From Sordaria brevicollis (taxonomy: Eukaryota > Ascomycota > Sordariomycetes > Sordariales > Sordariaceae), in contig JAUTDP010000006.1 of the NCBI GenBank assembly GCA_033439795.1, positions 2,170,001 through 2,234,000 on the forward strand: 64,000 nt of DNA. Reading direction: 5' to 3'. How positions within the stretch are numbered: position 1 is the first letter of the stretch; every line of letters begins with the position of its first letter. Shown piece by piece: positions 1-14,400 of this stretch. The notes beneath the pieces were generated by a model, which was given only the letters and a program-made list of their open reading frames with translations, was not told the origin of the DNA and made no database searches. Both the position numbers and the translations under genes were made by a program.

Positions 1-1480
1 ACCGTTTATTTAAGCTAAAATAAAATAAGACGCTTAATATTTATATAATATTAGTAATTAAAAATAATTAATAATATCGATCGCTTTATTATTAATTACG
101 TAATATATTATATTTTAAAAGTTCTTCGGAATAAAACCCTTAATAAATTGGAGCTTATTCTAATAGTTTAACGTATTTAATAAAGCCTAATTATAAATTT
201 TAAGATTATATTTAAGGATAAACGAAAATTCGATAATATATTCGTAATAATGGATTAATTAAGTAAAGTATTATAGATTATCCCTTATTTTATAATAATA
301 ATAACCCGAAACGTAATTTATATATATTACGAAAATTTTTATTATATTTACGAATTATTAAGCGAAATTATTTCGGATAGAAGCTTTTAATTTGTATTGG
401 ATTTTATAAACGAATTAATTAAAATTCTAAATATTAAATAGAAATTGGCCTTTTTAGGATATAATTAAATTGCGGGGTAGGCCGAAATTATAAACGAATA
501 CTTCGATTAGCGTTTTCGTTCCTTTATTAATTATTTTTAAAATAATTAATTAAAAGCGATTTCGGTAATAAATATAATATAAATAGGAATACTATATAAT
601 AATTTAGGTAGAATATAATTATACGAAATATGAAAAGGATTCTTAATATTTAGAATTTGAAATTAAAAGGCTCGAATTAATTTTAATAGCGTATAATTAA
701 TAATTAGAGAAAAATTTAATCAAGAAGACGTATAAAATTTAATAAATTAAATTCGAAAATACGTAAATAAAGTAAAAGAATTTATTATTAAAATTTAAGA
801 GCGGATAATTAAATAATTAAATAAATATCGACGCGTCTTAAATTTCGGATTTAATAATAGAATATTTATTATTAAACGGAGCGAATTTATAGACCGGCTA
901 GATTATAAATTCGATTTTCCTGTAACAAATTAATATTTTAAAATTAAAGAAAAATATAATTATTTATTCTAATTAAAGGTATTAAAGGGTTAGAAAGGAA
1001 TGGATATTTTCTATATTAATAAGTTTCGGAAATACCCTAATAATTTATTACCTAATTAGAAGTTAAAAAAATTAATAAGGGAATATATAGGAAACGATAT
1101 CGAATAGGAGGTAAAAAAAATCCTAATTTCTTAAATATACTTTAATAAATTTTAATACCGAATAAATTAAAAAGGATATAACCCAGACCCGAAGTTTTAC
1201 AACGCTAAAAATTTTAAAAATTTATTTAAATTATTATAAACCTATTATAAGGCGTATTTAAAATACTCGAACCCGCCGCTACGTTTAGAAGAATAATTAT
1301 AAAAGGCGGAGGTAAAAGAATTTAATAAAAATTATCCGGATAATAATATTCTTTTAAAGAAGGGTATAAAGAGGCTAAAGAAAATAATAGGCGCTAAGAA
1401 ATAAAGGATTTATTTTATATATAATAATAATTCTAATATTTCGAAGATTTAGGGCGAATCTTTTTTCGAAGGGGGGGTAA
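1..1480 (+). mobile_element. 3' internal part of a RIP-mutated LTR retroelement (left end outside window)
   Basis: AT-rich DNA almost without CpA. One + strand frame from about 790 to 1475 can be followed with only TAA/TAG interruptions; it is rich in Lys, Asn, Tyr and Ile, as expected after C-to-T and G-to-A mutation. It runs straight into a guanine tract at 1471-1477 that looks like a polypurine tract, directly before the LTR at 1481. I recognise no enzyme domain here; a gag-like or accessory protein is possible. The 5' part of the element would lie left of the window. Confidence 0.6.
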
Positions 1481-1805
1481 TATTACAGCGCTAGCGGATA
1501 AGGTCCCTAACCGGTTATCGTTCGGGCGGTTACTTAATAAAAATTAACCGTACTAGCGTACGTAACTACGTACCGCCTTCGTGGGTCGCCCGCGCCTAAG
1601 TATAAAACCCTAGCGCGGAGCGCGCCTTTTATTCGTTTTTCTTCTTTTCTTCTTTATTTTATAATTCTATAATAGACTTGGATTCAACGTGTTAAATTTG
1701 TCTCTTGTAATTACGTCGCTCGTAATACGGTCAACCTTTATTAAGTAACCGCCCGAGCGACAACCGGTCCGCTAGACAGGGACCCTGTCCGCTAGCGCCG
1801 TAACA
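1481..1805 (+). repeat. LTR (325 bp) with long inverted ends
   Basis: Starts TATTAC (from TGTTAC) right after a polypurine tract and ends GTAACA, the usual TG...CA form. The first 75 or so bases are an imperfect inverted copy of the last 75 or so, with the left copy lacking about 8 bases. A TATA-like motif (TATAAAA at about 1601) lies in the middle, followed by a pyrimidine-rich stretch, consistent with a Pol II promoter in an LTR. Because of the polypurine tract I read it as the 3' LTR of the element at 1-1480. A foldback or MITE-like element is the alternative. Confidence 0.6.
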
Positions 1806-4800
1806 ATTATAAGGGTCTTTACGTCGATAATTATATTCGCTACTAAAATATATTTCAAATTAAATAGAAAATTCTATCCTTTAAATAAAAGTTTATATTT
1901 AACTAGTAAATATATTTACTAACCCGGGAATAAAGTAACCTTTTTTAAAATAATAACCTTACGGACATAAAAGATATACTTATAATTAACAGAAAATAAA
2001 AGTATAAATTTATTTATTATTTTAAATTTTATTATTTTTATAGAATAATTAATATAATTTTATTTCATATTTATAAAATCGTTAACTAATAATAATTTGG
2101 CCAATAAATTCGAAACGACCTACGCCGACTTTACTATCTTTATTAAAATAGGCTTCCTATTTTTTATTCTAATTAAATAAAAATAGAAAATAGCCTATTT
2201 ATTAATAAATTAAAATCCACCGATTCCTTTTACGCATTTAAATTATTTACGCTCGATTATATAATTAAAAATATTTAAGAATTTTTTATCGATTATAAAT
2301 TTTCCAACTCTAAAATTAATATAAACCTCTATACTTAAACTACTAAGGCTCATTTTAACCTTTATACGTGAATAAATATAATTTAATAACGGGCCGTTCT
2401 TAATATCCTATTCATCGAATAATTAAATTTCTTCGACGTTATACAACTTTAACTCTAATTTATTATTTTCGGTTATTAAATATAATATATCGATTTCGGT
2501 ACCGTGAATATAATTATCTTTTAATAATTAATAATATTTCTTATAACGGAATAAAGCGTTTCTAAATTTTACGCGGTAACCGTAATATACATACATATTC
2601 CTCTATTTTACGACGATAACTTTTTCTTCCCGGGCTTTTTTATTTAATTCGTAACGACGGGAGTAGCGGCGTACCTCTAATTCAGAAAAGAAATTATTAT
2701 AATATTTATAATACGTTAAAAATACGTTATAAATAATATATACAATTTCGTCGCTTAATTCGGGCTTTAATAATTTAATTAATATAGTATTATTATTAAT
2801 AACGTTATTATTAACGTAATAAATTTATTCAAATTACCGAAATAATTTACAATCCTTCTTATCGAAACTACGGTTATTATTAATATTTAATCAATTATTA
2901 TCGAATTATCCTTTAAAAGGTTTAAGGGCAATAAATTCGGTCGTTTTAATATCCTTCTTATTAATCTTTTTTTTAGAAGAGTAGGAAACGTATTTTACAA
3001 AAGGGTAACGTTTAATTACTATTAATATAAATATTACTTTAACTTCCTCTATTTTATAACTATAATTAAAATATATATCGGTAGTACGCAGGGTACGTAA
3101 ATAGGATTGGATATACGTATTTATTTAATTTTAAATTTATATTATTATACTTTTTTAATTAAATATATTTTTACTTAAAATAATTATTACTTTATTAAAT
3201 TATATTTATTTACCGATAAAATCGGATAGTATATTTTCGTTTATAATAATATTCTTTAGAATAATAATTCCTTCGGTAAATTTTTTAATAATAATAGCGG
3301 AATCGGGGGCTTATTTTTCTACGAATATATTAATTAAATCCTTTAAAGATCTTTAGCGTAAAGCGTATTTAATTTCGAAAAATACTTCGGTAATCTATTA
3401 ACGGACGGTAAGGCCGCTTAAGAATATTTAAATTATTTATAAAATTTAACGTTCTGTAAATTCGGCAATATATTCGTCTTTAGTAAACGATTATAAACGG
3501 TTTATAAAATTATAAATATTTATATAAATAAGGTTATAACCGTCCTATACTATTCCCAAATCGTTAAAATCCTTTTAAAATAAATAGAATTAATTAATTT
3601 CTTCTCGTTTTAATTTAACGATTTTATAACTATTAAATACCGGCTTTTTATATAATTAACTTCGAGAAAAAAAATAATAAAATAGGCCGCTACTATAATT
3701 ATAATTTAATTTTCGATTAAAATCGTCGCCTTCGTCGTTACTTCTATCGTCGTTTAGGTCGCCCACTCCTCTAAAGGTTCTGTAAAAGGGATTTCGAAAT
3801 AATTCGTTAAGAAGGATATTATTTATACTTATATTTAATCGTTTTAATATAAAATATTTATATTCTCCTAATATACATGATTACAAATAATCTTCAACCT
3901 ATTTTTAAATAATTTATAGGATTAAAGTTATAAATATAAAATTATACTCTATAACTTAAATAATATAATAAAATTCATTGTATATTTCCCTAATAACGGT
4001 TCGAAAATTTATAGTAAGGGCATTTAGAACTATAAATTTAGCTTATTTAATAATTATATTTAAAAATATTAAAATTCCAATTAAGAAAATTAGTATTAAA
4101 GGGCGAATTCCAAGGTTAATTCCTATTATTATTAAAATACCTACCTTATATTTTATAATCGGTAAAGTTAGGAAATTATTTATTAAATTAAAGTTAATAA
4201 AATTAATAAGAAAAATATTATTATATCCTATTTTATTCTCTTTAAGGGGCTTCGAACCGATTCTTTACGAAATTTAGGCTAGAACTATTTAATTAATTCG
4301 AATTATATACACTATAGGCCTAATAACCGTAAGGATAAGTAAGGGTTAATTAACCGTTTAACCGAATATAATAGGTCCCGAAATATTTCTTCGAAAAGGG
4401 GGAATCGTAAAATTATTTAAAGAAAAAATAAATTTCGGCTTCGAAACGGTAAAAGAGGGTATAATATTATTAACCTATAAAGATTTATAATTAATAAATT
4501 TTCTAATTATATTAGAGGGAAACTTTATAATTAGCAGGGATGAAAAATTCTTCTTAAAAGTATTAAAAAATTTAAAAAAATACGTAAAAGACGATTAAGG
4601 GTACGAACCGGCTAAATACGCTTATATTAAGCCTACGAAATAATTACTTTGATAAATAATTATATTTTGTAAATCCTTAGCGGGAAGGAGAAATTTACTC
4701 TAATTATATTTATAAATAAATTACGGCCAATACGGAGAGAAATTATAGGAGGCGTTAAATAGTAGGCGAAGAATATTCTATTTTAATTAAATAGTATAAT

Positions 4801-5550
4801 AAATTATACTAATAATTATATTCGCTATATTATTTTTTAAATTTAAATAATGATTAATACGTAATAATATTATTAATAAAATTCTAAAAAATAAATATTA
4901 TTTAAAACCGGAAATTATATAGGCGTTGAATAATCGGGTAAAATTAACCTAAGGTATCCGGTAATTTATAATCTCGTTTATTTTATTTATTATAATTCTA
5001 AATACAAATATAAATCCTTTCTTTATATTATCGATTTTAACTTCTAATTTTTAATAATATTATCTATTAGTTTAATTAAAATCTTCGACTATATTCTTTA
5101 TATTTCTAATCCGTTATTTATATTCATCGATTTTACTTCTCAACTAATCGGTATTTTTATCAATATAAGTGTTTTCTTATTTCGTACGCTCGGCTATAAC
5201 TACGATATATTTTACCGATTCGACGTTAATTCTTAATTTCTTTAATAAAATTAACGAAGGTAATTTAATAAAATTATTAAAAATAGCGTCGCAATCGAAG
5301 GTTTATTATTATTCGGGAAATATATTTATCGTTTTCGAATCGCATTTGTTATATTCGCTAAAGTACTAAGCGTATATATTTTTAATTATAATTCGAATAT
5401 CGCGCGGAATTATAAATCGCTTCGAAGGATAAATAACGCCGTAATTAAACTTCGCGCCATCGTTATAATAACTACCTTATAATATTCTCTTAAAGGTTAT
5501 TAACGTTATAATAAAAAAATACTAATATTAATAAATATAAAATAAGAAAT
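1806..5550. other. RIP-mutated repeat DNA without recognised domains
   Basis: About 3.7 kb with the same AT-rich, CpA-poor composition. A + strand frame from 3978 can be followed, with scattered stops, to about 4640 and contains the 99-codon open stretch at 3978-4277. Its product is a Lys/Ile-rich sequence I cannot assign. I looked for reverse transcriptase and transposase motifs on both strands and found none I would defend. It is most likely a decayed transposon. Confidence 0.5.
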
Positions 5551-5943
5551 TGTTACGCGTTAATATAGGTTGATGTATACTTGGTCTTGGTAGTCGGGCT
5601 CGGCCCGACCTCCAAATCTAAATATAGTATTAGATATAGATAATCTACCTCGTCCCTTTGAGGAGGAGGTCAATTAATTATCTATATACAACCAAAAATT
5701 CTTGCTTAGTGATTATTCATTAATACGAATCCTAAATTATAATTATTAAATTCGATATTATTAAATTCGATATTAACTATATCGAAACTAATAATATCGA
5801 TTTCGACGTAAACCTTCTTATCGAATTCGATAAAATCGAATTCGGCTAAACCGACTCCGATATTATCGAATTCGATTCGGTCGACTTCGATTAAATCGAT
5901 TCCAATAGAAAATATAAATAATATAATTATTATTTTTATAATA
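5551..5943 (+). repeat. 5' LTR of outer Gypsy element
   Basis: Begins TGTTACGCG and ends ATAATA (from GTAACA). It aligns base for base in length with 24138-24530 and differs mostly by C/T and G/A changes. The second half holds a dense series of TCGA-centred motifs. Confidence 0.88.
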
Positions 5944-8578
5944 AATAATATTAATAACCTAAAATCGAAATTTTAAATTATTTTTATTATTATTTTATAC
6001 CCTTTATTTCTTCGTACCCAATAGCGTAATTAAATTAATTCTATTATACTTCTACTCTAAACCGTTTAAATTTTCTAATTTATAAAATAATTAAAAAGGG
6101 TAAGAAAAATTTATCGAGCTTTTATACGTAATCCGCCCGTATTTACTAAATTCGACGATATAAACGTCTACGCCCTTAAGATTATAATTAGTATCGAATT
6201 TAATTCGGATAGCGCTAAATATTTATAAATAATCGTAAAGTATCCGATTTCCTTTATAACCGGTAAATAAAAAGCTTTTTTACCCTAAACTACGAAAATA
6301 AATATTTAAATAACCCTATAGTATTATAATAAATTTATTAAGGAAGAAATATTTAAAAGTATTTATAAAATATTCGTAGAAATAAAAGCCGAATATAATA
6401 AATTTAAGAATATAAAATACGAAGAGATTTTAAAAAATAATCGAACCTTACTTTAATATAAAAAGAACGATTCCTTCGTTTATTTCCCTATAAAATAAAC
6501 CCCGGAATCCTACCGCTACGCTAAGCCGCAATTTTAATTCGGATACGACTTTAGTAATTAATCGCCTAATAATACGCCGGCAATACCCTTATAACTAACG
6601 CTTAATTTCGTACTAATATATATTATTAAATTAAAGGAGGTAGGAAATATAATAATAATATTACTACTTTATTACTGTTAACGCTAAATATTAATAATTA
6701 GTCCGGATAATTAATATTAAATATTCCTTTATATTTTAAATATTTTAAATATATTAATTAATTAAAATTTACTATTACTTATTTCAAATATTCGGCCGAT
6801 TATTATCCTAGCGTTAATTCTCCTAAGCCCGTTTAAAAGGCTATTATTATTTATATAAAAGGAAGACTACAATATTAAATTAAAAAAGGTAGCCCTAATA
6901 AAAAAATTAACCTTTATTTATTACTTTTAATAAACGTTTAAAATTTATAAATTATTATTATCTTTAATTTTAGGAATCGCCGAATTTAATGCGCCGAATT
7001 TTAATAAAGTATATTCGTATTATCGTAAATTAGTTATCGAATAATTTAATTAAAATAAAAGGATATATATAATTATACGCAAATTAAATTCGAATATTTC
7101 TATATTCGACGCTAAAAAAATTAATTCTAATACTTTTATAAAAGATTTTATATCGATTATATCGTTACGTAATTTACTTATCTATAACGACCCTTTATTT
7201 AATAACCTTCTTCGAAAAATTATTAATATAAACCTTACCGAATTTACTATTATTAATTAAATAATTATTAATTTTATTCCTATAAAAATTACCCCTATTA
7301 ATATTAAATAATTTTATTTATTTATATTCCTTAACGGTATTATCCTTATAAATATATTATTTATTATTATTAAATTTAATATAAAAGGAGATGGAAGGGG
7401 TATACTATTTCCTAAAAGACCCCCGAAGTTACCTAACTCCCCGGGAAGTAGGGGCGGAGGAAGTAGTAATTTATTAAAAAATCCTTTAAATAGATTATTA
7501 CTTAGCGGTCCCGGATCCGGCATTATTTTATATTATTTTAATAATAATAATAATTAGAAACTTATTAATTTTAACCTATTTTAATTCAATACCGAATTCG
7601 TTATTATTAAAGGATTGCGGAACTTTTTTATTAATAAAATTTATTATTTCTTTAATCTTTAATTATAGGCCGAAAACGCTCGCTACTTATTTTTAATAAA
7701 CTTTACTCGTTATAAATAATAATTCGAATAAACCCCCAATATATTTAAAAGAGCCGTACTTAATTAATAGACCGAATAATTATTTAGTAAAAATAAAATA
7801 GACGTTACCGTTACAATTATTAAATTCTTTAATAAAATTGTAAAGTAATTTAATATTAAATATTATAAATCGTTCGTTTAATTATTTAATAACTAATTTA
7901 TTAAGGATTATAATAAAAAAAAACGCTTTATCTATTTATTCGCTATATAAATATTTTATTACGTTCGTAACGTTAATAATTAAAGCGATTTATAATTATT
8001 TATTCGTCTTTAAAATATAATTTATTACGAATTTTAAATAAATATCGCCGCCCCGATAATTTATAATACCCAAAAGAATTACCTATATTTCCTTAACGAA
8101 AAAGTCCTTATTTATTTTAATTTATTTAAAGATTGATTTTAATTTTATATTTATTTCGTAAGGGAGGGCGTAGAGAATAATATTTTAAAGGAAGCCGAAA
8201 TTATAATATAAAAAAAGAAGGATTGTAAAAAAAATTTTACAATTTACGGAAAAAAGAATTTTAATAGGGGTAGAGGATTTTAAAGGGAATATAATAATAA
8301 ATTTTAAAAAGAGTGTAATAAAACGTAAAGCGGTTTTCGTAATTAAAATCGAGATTAGCGGCTATTATTTAGTTATAATTAAGACCGAAGTAAACGATTT
8401 TAACGTTATAAATATTTCCGTAAAAAAATCCGAAATAAGAATAATAATAAATATTTCCGAAATTATTTTTACGTTAATATAAATAATTCCGGCGTTAATA
8501 ATAAAGTCCGAAAAATAAGCGAATTAAATTATATAATTATAAACGAAAAGGAAGATTCCGAAGAAATTTAAACCTTTT
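5944..8578 (+). pseudogene. gag-like region of outer Gypsy element (mutated)
   Basis: Lies between the 5' LTR and the point where the inner element inserted, the usual place for gag. Around 8230-8500 a + strand frame encodes a basic Arg/Asn/Lys/Gln-type stretch with a few cysteines, like a nucleocapsid tail. No complete CCHC zinc knuckle survives. The assignment rests on position and composition only. Confidence 0.45.
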
Positions 8579-8782
8579 TATCACGGCACCAAATTATCAA
8601 CAACGCTCCCTAAGCGTTTTAGCACCGAACCACTAGCGGAGCACAATCGTGCCTACAATTATATCTCCACCTCACTTATATATATAGTCCGAGAGCAGAA
8701 TTTTCGCTACTCTCTCTCGATCTTCTCCTCTTTGTACAATAATACGTCTTCTCCAAGCCTCTATTAAATCGGTATTATAATA
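8579..8782 (+). repeat. 5' LTR of inner Gypsy element
   Basis: 204 bp, starting TATCACGG (from TGTCACGG). It matches 16208-16411 over its full length and differs by transitions. A TATA-like run (TATATATA) lies at about 8678. Confidence 0.92.
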
Positions 8783-11470
8783 ATTTATTATACCTTTTTA
8801 TAATTAGTAGCCCGGCGTTTATTAAACGTTTTACTTTAACTAATTTATAAAAATAGTATTAATCTTTTCTAATTAAACCTTATCGAACCCCTTTCTACGA
8901 AATCCCTTATCCTTTTTATTAATTACTATTTCGACCGAATATTACTAATTTTTCTCCGCTTTTACGCCCGCCTAGACCTAAATCTAATTTTAATTATAAA
9001 TTTAAATAACCCTAAAACGTCCGGTACAAATACCCTAAGCCCCAATTCCGACGGCGAGTAATAAGCCCTTACTACTAACCTTTTTCCTTTTTATAATTAA
9101 TTTTATATTAATACCGTTATTTACAATTTATAGGATAATTTTTTTCGCTTTATAAACGTTATAAAGGCGGACTCCGAATTCCTCTTCCAATTCCGTACCT
9201 ACTTCGACGTTATTAAGGTTTAATTTAACCGCGTTTAAAATTACGTTTATAATACTTAAATTTAAGCTATAATAAACTTCGATATAATTTTTTACTCCAA
9301 AACCCAATTTCGCAACTATATCGCCAAATTCGTCTAAGAAGTTATTAAGGTATAGAAGTAAATTAATTAAACCCTCCTTTACGTTTCCGAATTCGAAACC
9401 GCCGTCCGCTTTTAAACCGTTCGGGCTAATATAATTAATTAGCGAACTAATATTATTTAATTTAGGGCTAACTAACGTATTACTAAAATTATATTTTAAA
9501 TTCGTTAATATATTGCCGATTAAATTAATTTTTAATTTCCGTTTATTATTTTTTTCTTTTTATTCCCTTCCCTATTCGGCCGTATTTATAACGCTAAACC
9601 CCCTATTTTTATTAATACCGAACGTTCCTTTACGAAATAATAAAAAGAATATATTAATTGGAAATTTTTTATCGGTATTAAATTTACTATTAATTACGCC
9701 GTTTATTTAATACTTACTAATTAAATCCTTTATATTTTTTAACGCCTTTCTAATAATACTTTTATATATATTCGCTTTAAAATCGATATAATTATAACTT
9801 CCCTTTAAAATTCTATTATTTAGCCCGTAAGCTTTACTAATTTCCAAAATTTCTTTAAATAATTCGATTTATATTATATTACCTTTAATATTTACGCTAA
9901 AATAATTTAAGAAATAAATTATTTATAATAAAATACCCTTCCTTTTACCGATTTTATTTCTACGTTTATTAAATTCGCTAATTCTTACGAATTTAATATT
10001 CGCCGCCGTATCAATATTTTTAAATCGAAAATTAATAAACGCTTTTAAAATATTTTCGTTAATATTATTAGCGCTAACCGCTTAACCCCTAATAATTTCG
10101 AAGGTTTAATAGACCTCTTCTACGAATTTACTATTAATTTATTAAATACCAATTATCGTACCGGCGTTTTACTATTTACCCCCGCTTAACCTGCCGGCGA
10201 TTTTATAATTTTTAATAAAATTTTTACCCTTATAGGGAAATTTAATAACTTTATTTCTATAGAAGAACGAACCCGCCATAGGGCGGAGGGTTTATATATA
10301 TATTACGGCGGGGTTAATTATTATATTATAATTTATATAATTAAAGCGAAATATAAGGCCTAAACCCCCGCTCCCGTTTAAAACGCTTTAATTTCGATAT
10401 CGATGTTTAAAACGAAAAAAGCCTAACTTTTAATAAAAATTACTATTAGAAACGCAATACAGAAGAATTAAAAAATTTATATTTATATTTTATAAAACTA
10501 AATATTAATTTTTTTTTTTCAAATTCTATTCGCTCTAATAACGCCCCCGAAATACTATATTTTATAATAATCGATTTTAAATATTCGCTAATAAATTTTA
10601 TTAATTCTTTTTTTATATAATAATATATTCTCCTTTTAATATTTCTTTACCACCCCTATACCCTCTATTTAATTAACGGTCGCGAAAATAATTCTATTTT
10701 TTATATTTATATTATATTTTATTTTATTAATTCTTTTATAAATTATTTTATTCTCTTCGTTTAACCTTTTAATAGCCCTAATATTATCCTTAACTTCCTT
10801 TAATTAAAAAAGTATAACCCTATTATAAATTAATTATAAAGTATTATAAATCTCCCCGGCTTTATTATTAAGGAAACGCTTTTATTTCCTTCGCCCTCCG
10901 TCGAAAATATACTAGACCTTCCCCTATTAATTATAGCCCCTCGGATATTATTAAAAATTAAACTTATACCCCGAAATTTAATCCGACCCTCCGTTAAATT
11001 ACGAAAATTTCGCCGCTATTCCGCTTCTTTTTATTATATTTTAAAAGTTTATTCCTACCCGAATAATTATAATTAACCGTAGGATATAATTATCCGCTTA
11101 TTATTTACCCTTAATTTTATTTTAACGTATAAAGAACCCGGCGTAAAGGTTTTTAAATATATTCCCGATTAATTTTACCGCTTTATTAAAATTATAATAC
11201 TTTTCCCCAATATCGATAATAATTCGCCGACGGCTATAATCCCATTCCCCGACCCCGATTCCGAAGATTTTAATTAAACCTTTAATAACTTCGACGATAT
11301 TATATTTTATATAATCCTTACTAATTAATTTATACCTATTCCCTTTTACCGGTTTTTAATTAATTATTAAAATTAAATAATAAAATAATTATAATTCCGG
11401 GCCGTTTCGGCGGAGAATATTTAAAAATATATCGACGGAAAATTAATACTTATTTATATAAAAATTATTA
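8783..11470 (+). pseudogene. gag/protease region of inner Gypsy element (mutated)
   Basis: The stretch between the 5' LTR and the start of the reverse transcriptase block. By position it should encode Gag and the aspartic protease. Several open stretches of 50-65 codons remain (for example 9513-9710), but no diagnostic protease or zinc-knuckle motif is readable. The assignment is from element structure, not from a domain. Confidence 0.45.
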
Positions 11471-11479
11471 AAACTTTAT

Positions 11480-14400
11480 TAAAATACTTTTACCGCCTTT
11501 AAAAAACCTTCGACTTTAAAATTATAAAGATAATACTACCTTACCGCCCCTTTAACTATAAAATCGACCTTATCCCCGGCTAAACCCCCTTATATTATTA
11601 CTTACGCCTTATATTTTAAAAAAAATTCCGTATTATATATAAATATTTAAATAATTATTTAATTTTTAATTTTATCCGTTTAAATTTATCCTTTATAGCT
11701 ACCTTTATATTCCTAACCCGAAAATTAAAAAGTAGCGTACGAATTTATATCGATTACCGCGGGTTAAATAATATTATAATAAAGAATAAATATCCTATTC
11801 CCTTTATCCGTAAAATAATTAACTCTTTCTATAAAACGAAATAATTTAATAAATTCGATATTATTACGGTTTTTAACCGCTTACGTATCGCCGAAGGTAA
11901 TAAATAGAAAATTACATTTATTATTAAATTTAATCTCTTCGAATATTTTATTATAAACTTCGGTATAATAGACGTACTAATATCGTTTTAATATTATATT
12001 AATTACGTCCTATTTAATATTTTAAATAAATATATTATAACCTACTTCGATAATATATTTATTTATAATAGGATTAAAGTAAAATATAAACGTTATTTCG
12101 AAAACGTTATAAAGAAGTTTATAAAAGTAAATTTAATTATCGATATCCGGAAATACGAATTCTATAAATATAAAATAAAGTATTTAAAATTTATTATTTC
12201 TTATAACGGTTTATATATAAATCCTAAGAAAGTTAATACTATTATTAATTAAAGCGTCCCGGAAACTTTAAAAAACTTTTAATATTTTATTAATTTTGTA
12301 AATTTTTATTGCAAATTTATTAAAAGCTTTTCTAAAATCGCCCAACCCCTTATAACCTTTATATTTTATAATAAATAAATTAACCTTATACCTAAAACCG
12401 TAATTACAATATTTAAATACTTAAAAAACGCTTTTATTTCGGCCTTTATCCTTATATATTATTACCCTAAATATTAAATTATTATCGAAATCGACGCTTC
12501 GGATTAGGCGTTTAATAATATCCTCTCCTAAATTAATAAAAAAGGGAAACGCTACCTTATCACTTTTTTTTCGTTTAAATACTCCCTAGCCGAATATAAT
12601 TACAAAATTTATAATAAAAAACTCTTTATTATTATTAAAACTTTCGAAAAGTAATACCCCGAATTTTAAAGAATTAAGGATATTATTAAAATTATTATTA
12701 ATTATAAAAGTTTTTAATATTTTACAATAATAAAATTCTTTAATTAGTAGTAAATTCGGTAATCCGAATTCCTTAACGATTTTTACTTTAAAATTATATA
12801 CCGCCTGGGCGCCTATATAACCGTCCTTAATACCCTCTTCTAATTACTTAAAAATACTTTAGCGGATAAACGTAATTTCGGTAACGATTAAGTAACGAAT
12901 TATATACGTACTTTATTACCGAAGGAGAATTAAATTAAAGAATTAAATTTTAATAATAATAGTAATAATAATAATAAATAATTTATAAGGCTTTTAATTT
13001 TTAATACCGAATTATTAATCGACGATTATATTAACGCTATTTACTTCGCTTTACCCGATTTTTTTATAATTATTATTTACTTTTAAAACCCCGATTATAA
13101 AAAATTCTTTAAACGTATTAGAAAATTCGTAAAAATTATTATAATGGATTATAAAATCCTTTATAGCCGGATTTTAATTAATAAACGGGTTTTTATCCCC
13201 CCCTATAATAAAATTCGCTTTTAAATTCTTTAATATATTTACGGCTTAGTACTTAATAATTACCCAGGCCGCTTTAAAACCTATAATTTTATCCAATAAA
13301 TTTATATTTAATTTAATTTATTTAAAGATATAATTATTTTTATTTAAGGTTATTATTTTTACGCCCGGGTTAAAAATTTTAAATTTACGCCCCTAAATTT
13401 ATTCGAATTTATATTGGTCCCGTTTTATTAATAGTCTAACTTTTTAATAAATTTTATTAACCCCTTTTCCGAAATTAAAAACGGTGGGAGGGCGTATATT
13501 TATATTATAGTAATTATCGACTATTTAATAAAAATATAATATTACGTCCCTATTTATAATTTAATTATTAAGGGAATTATTAGCGCTTTCTTCTACGAAA
13601 TTTATTATTTATATAGTACCCCTAATTCTATTATCTCCGACCGCGGTTTTTAATTTATTACTACCTTTTAGTAGGAATTTTATCGATTCTTCGGCGTTTA
13701 ATAGAAATTTTCCTCATTTATTTACTTAAAGATTAATAATTAAATAGAAATTATAAACGCTTATATTAAATAATATTTACGCGCTTTCTATTCTTATTAT
13801 TAAAACGATTAGTTTATTTAATTACCCTTTACCGAATTCGTAGCGAATAATTATATTTTAGAAATTATAAACCTCTCCCTATTTTTTATTAATTATAACT
13901 AATACCCGAAAATAAATTATAAACCCCTTTAATATTATAACGCCCCTATATTATTAATATAATATTAAAAATTATTCGACGTTCGGGCAATTAAAGAATA
14001 TATAAATTATATTATTACTAAGGCTTATTTATTTATAGAGGAGGCTTAAAAGAAATAAAGGTATTATATTAACGTTTATAAATCGAACGCCCTAAAGTAC
14101 ACAATTGGGGATAAAATTTAAATTAATATTAAATATTAAAATTAAGGCCGCCTATCCTTTAAATTAACCAATAAATAGGTAGGCCCGTTCGTTATTAAGA
14201 AAGTATACCGCCGGGTAATTACCCTTATTATAAATATAATATATAAAATCTTCTCTATTTTCTATACTTCCTTCGTCCGGCCTTATTAAAAGGGTTTACC
14301 CAGTTAGGAAATTTTTAATAAAATTTTCGATTAATAAATAAAGGGCGCTATAGTTTCTAAAATAATATTTAATAAAAAAGAATAATATTTCGAACGTATT

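Noticed and set aside
7314..7523. 69-codon open frame on the - strand
   Set aside because: Lies antisense in mutated gag-like DNA of the outer Gypsy element, with a Pro/Leu-rich product and no family.
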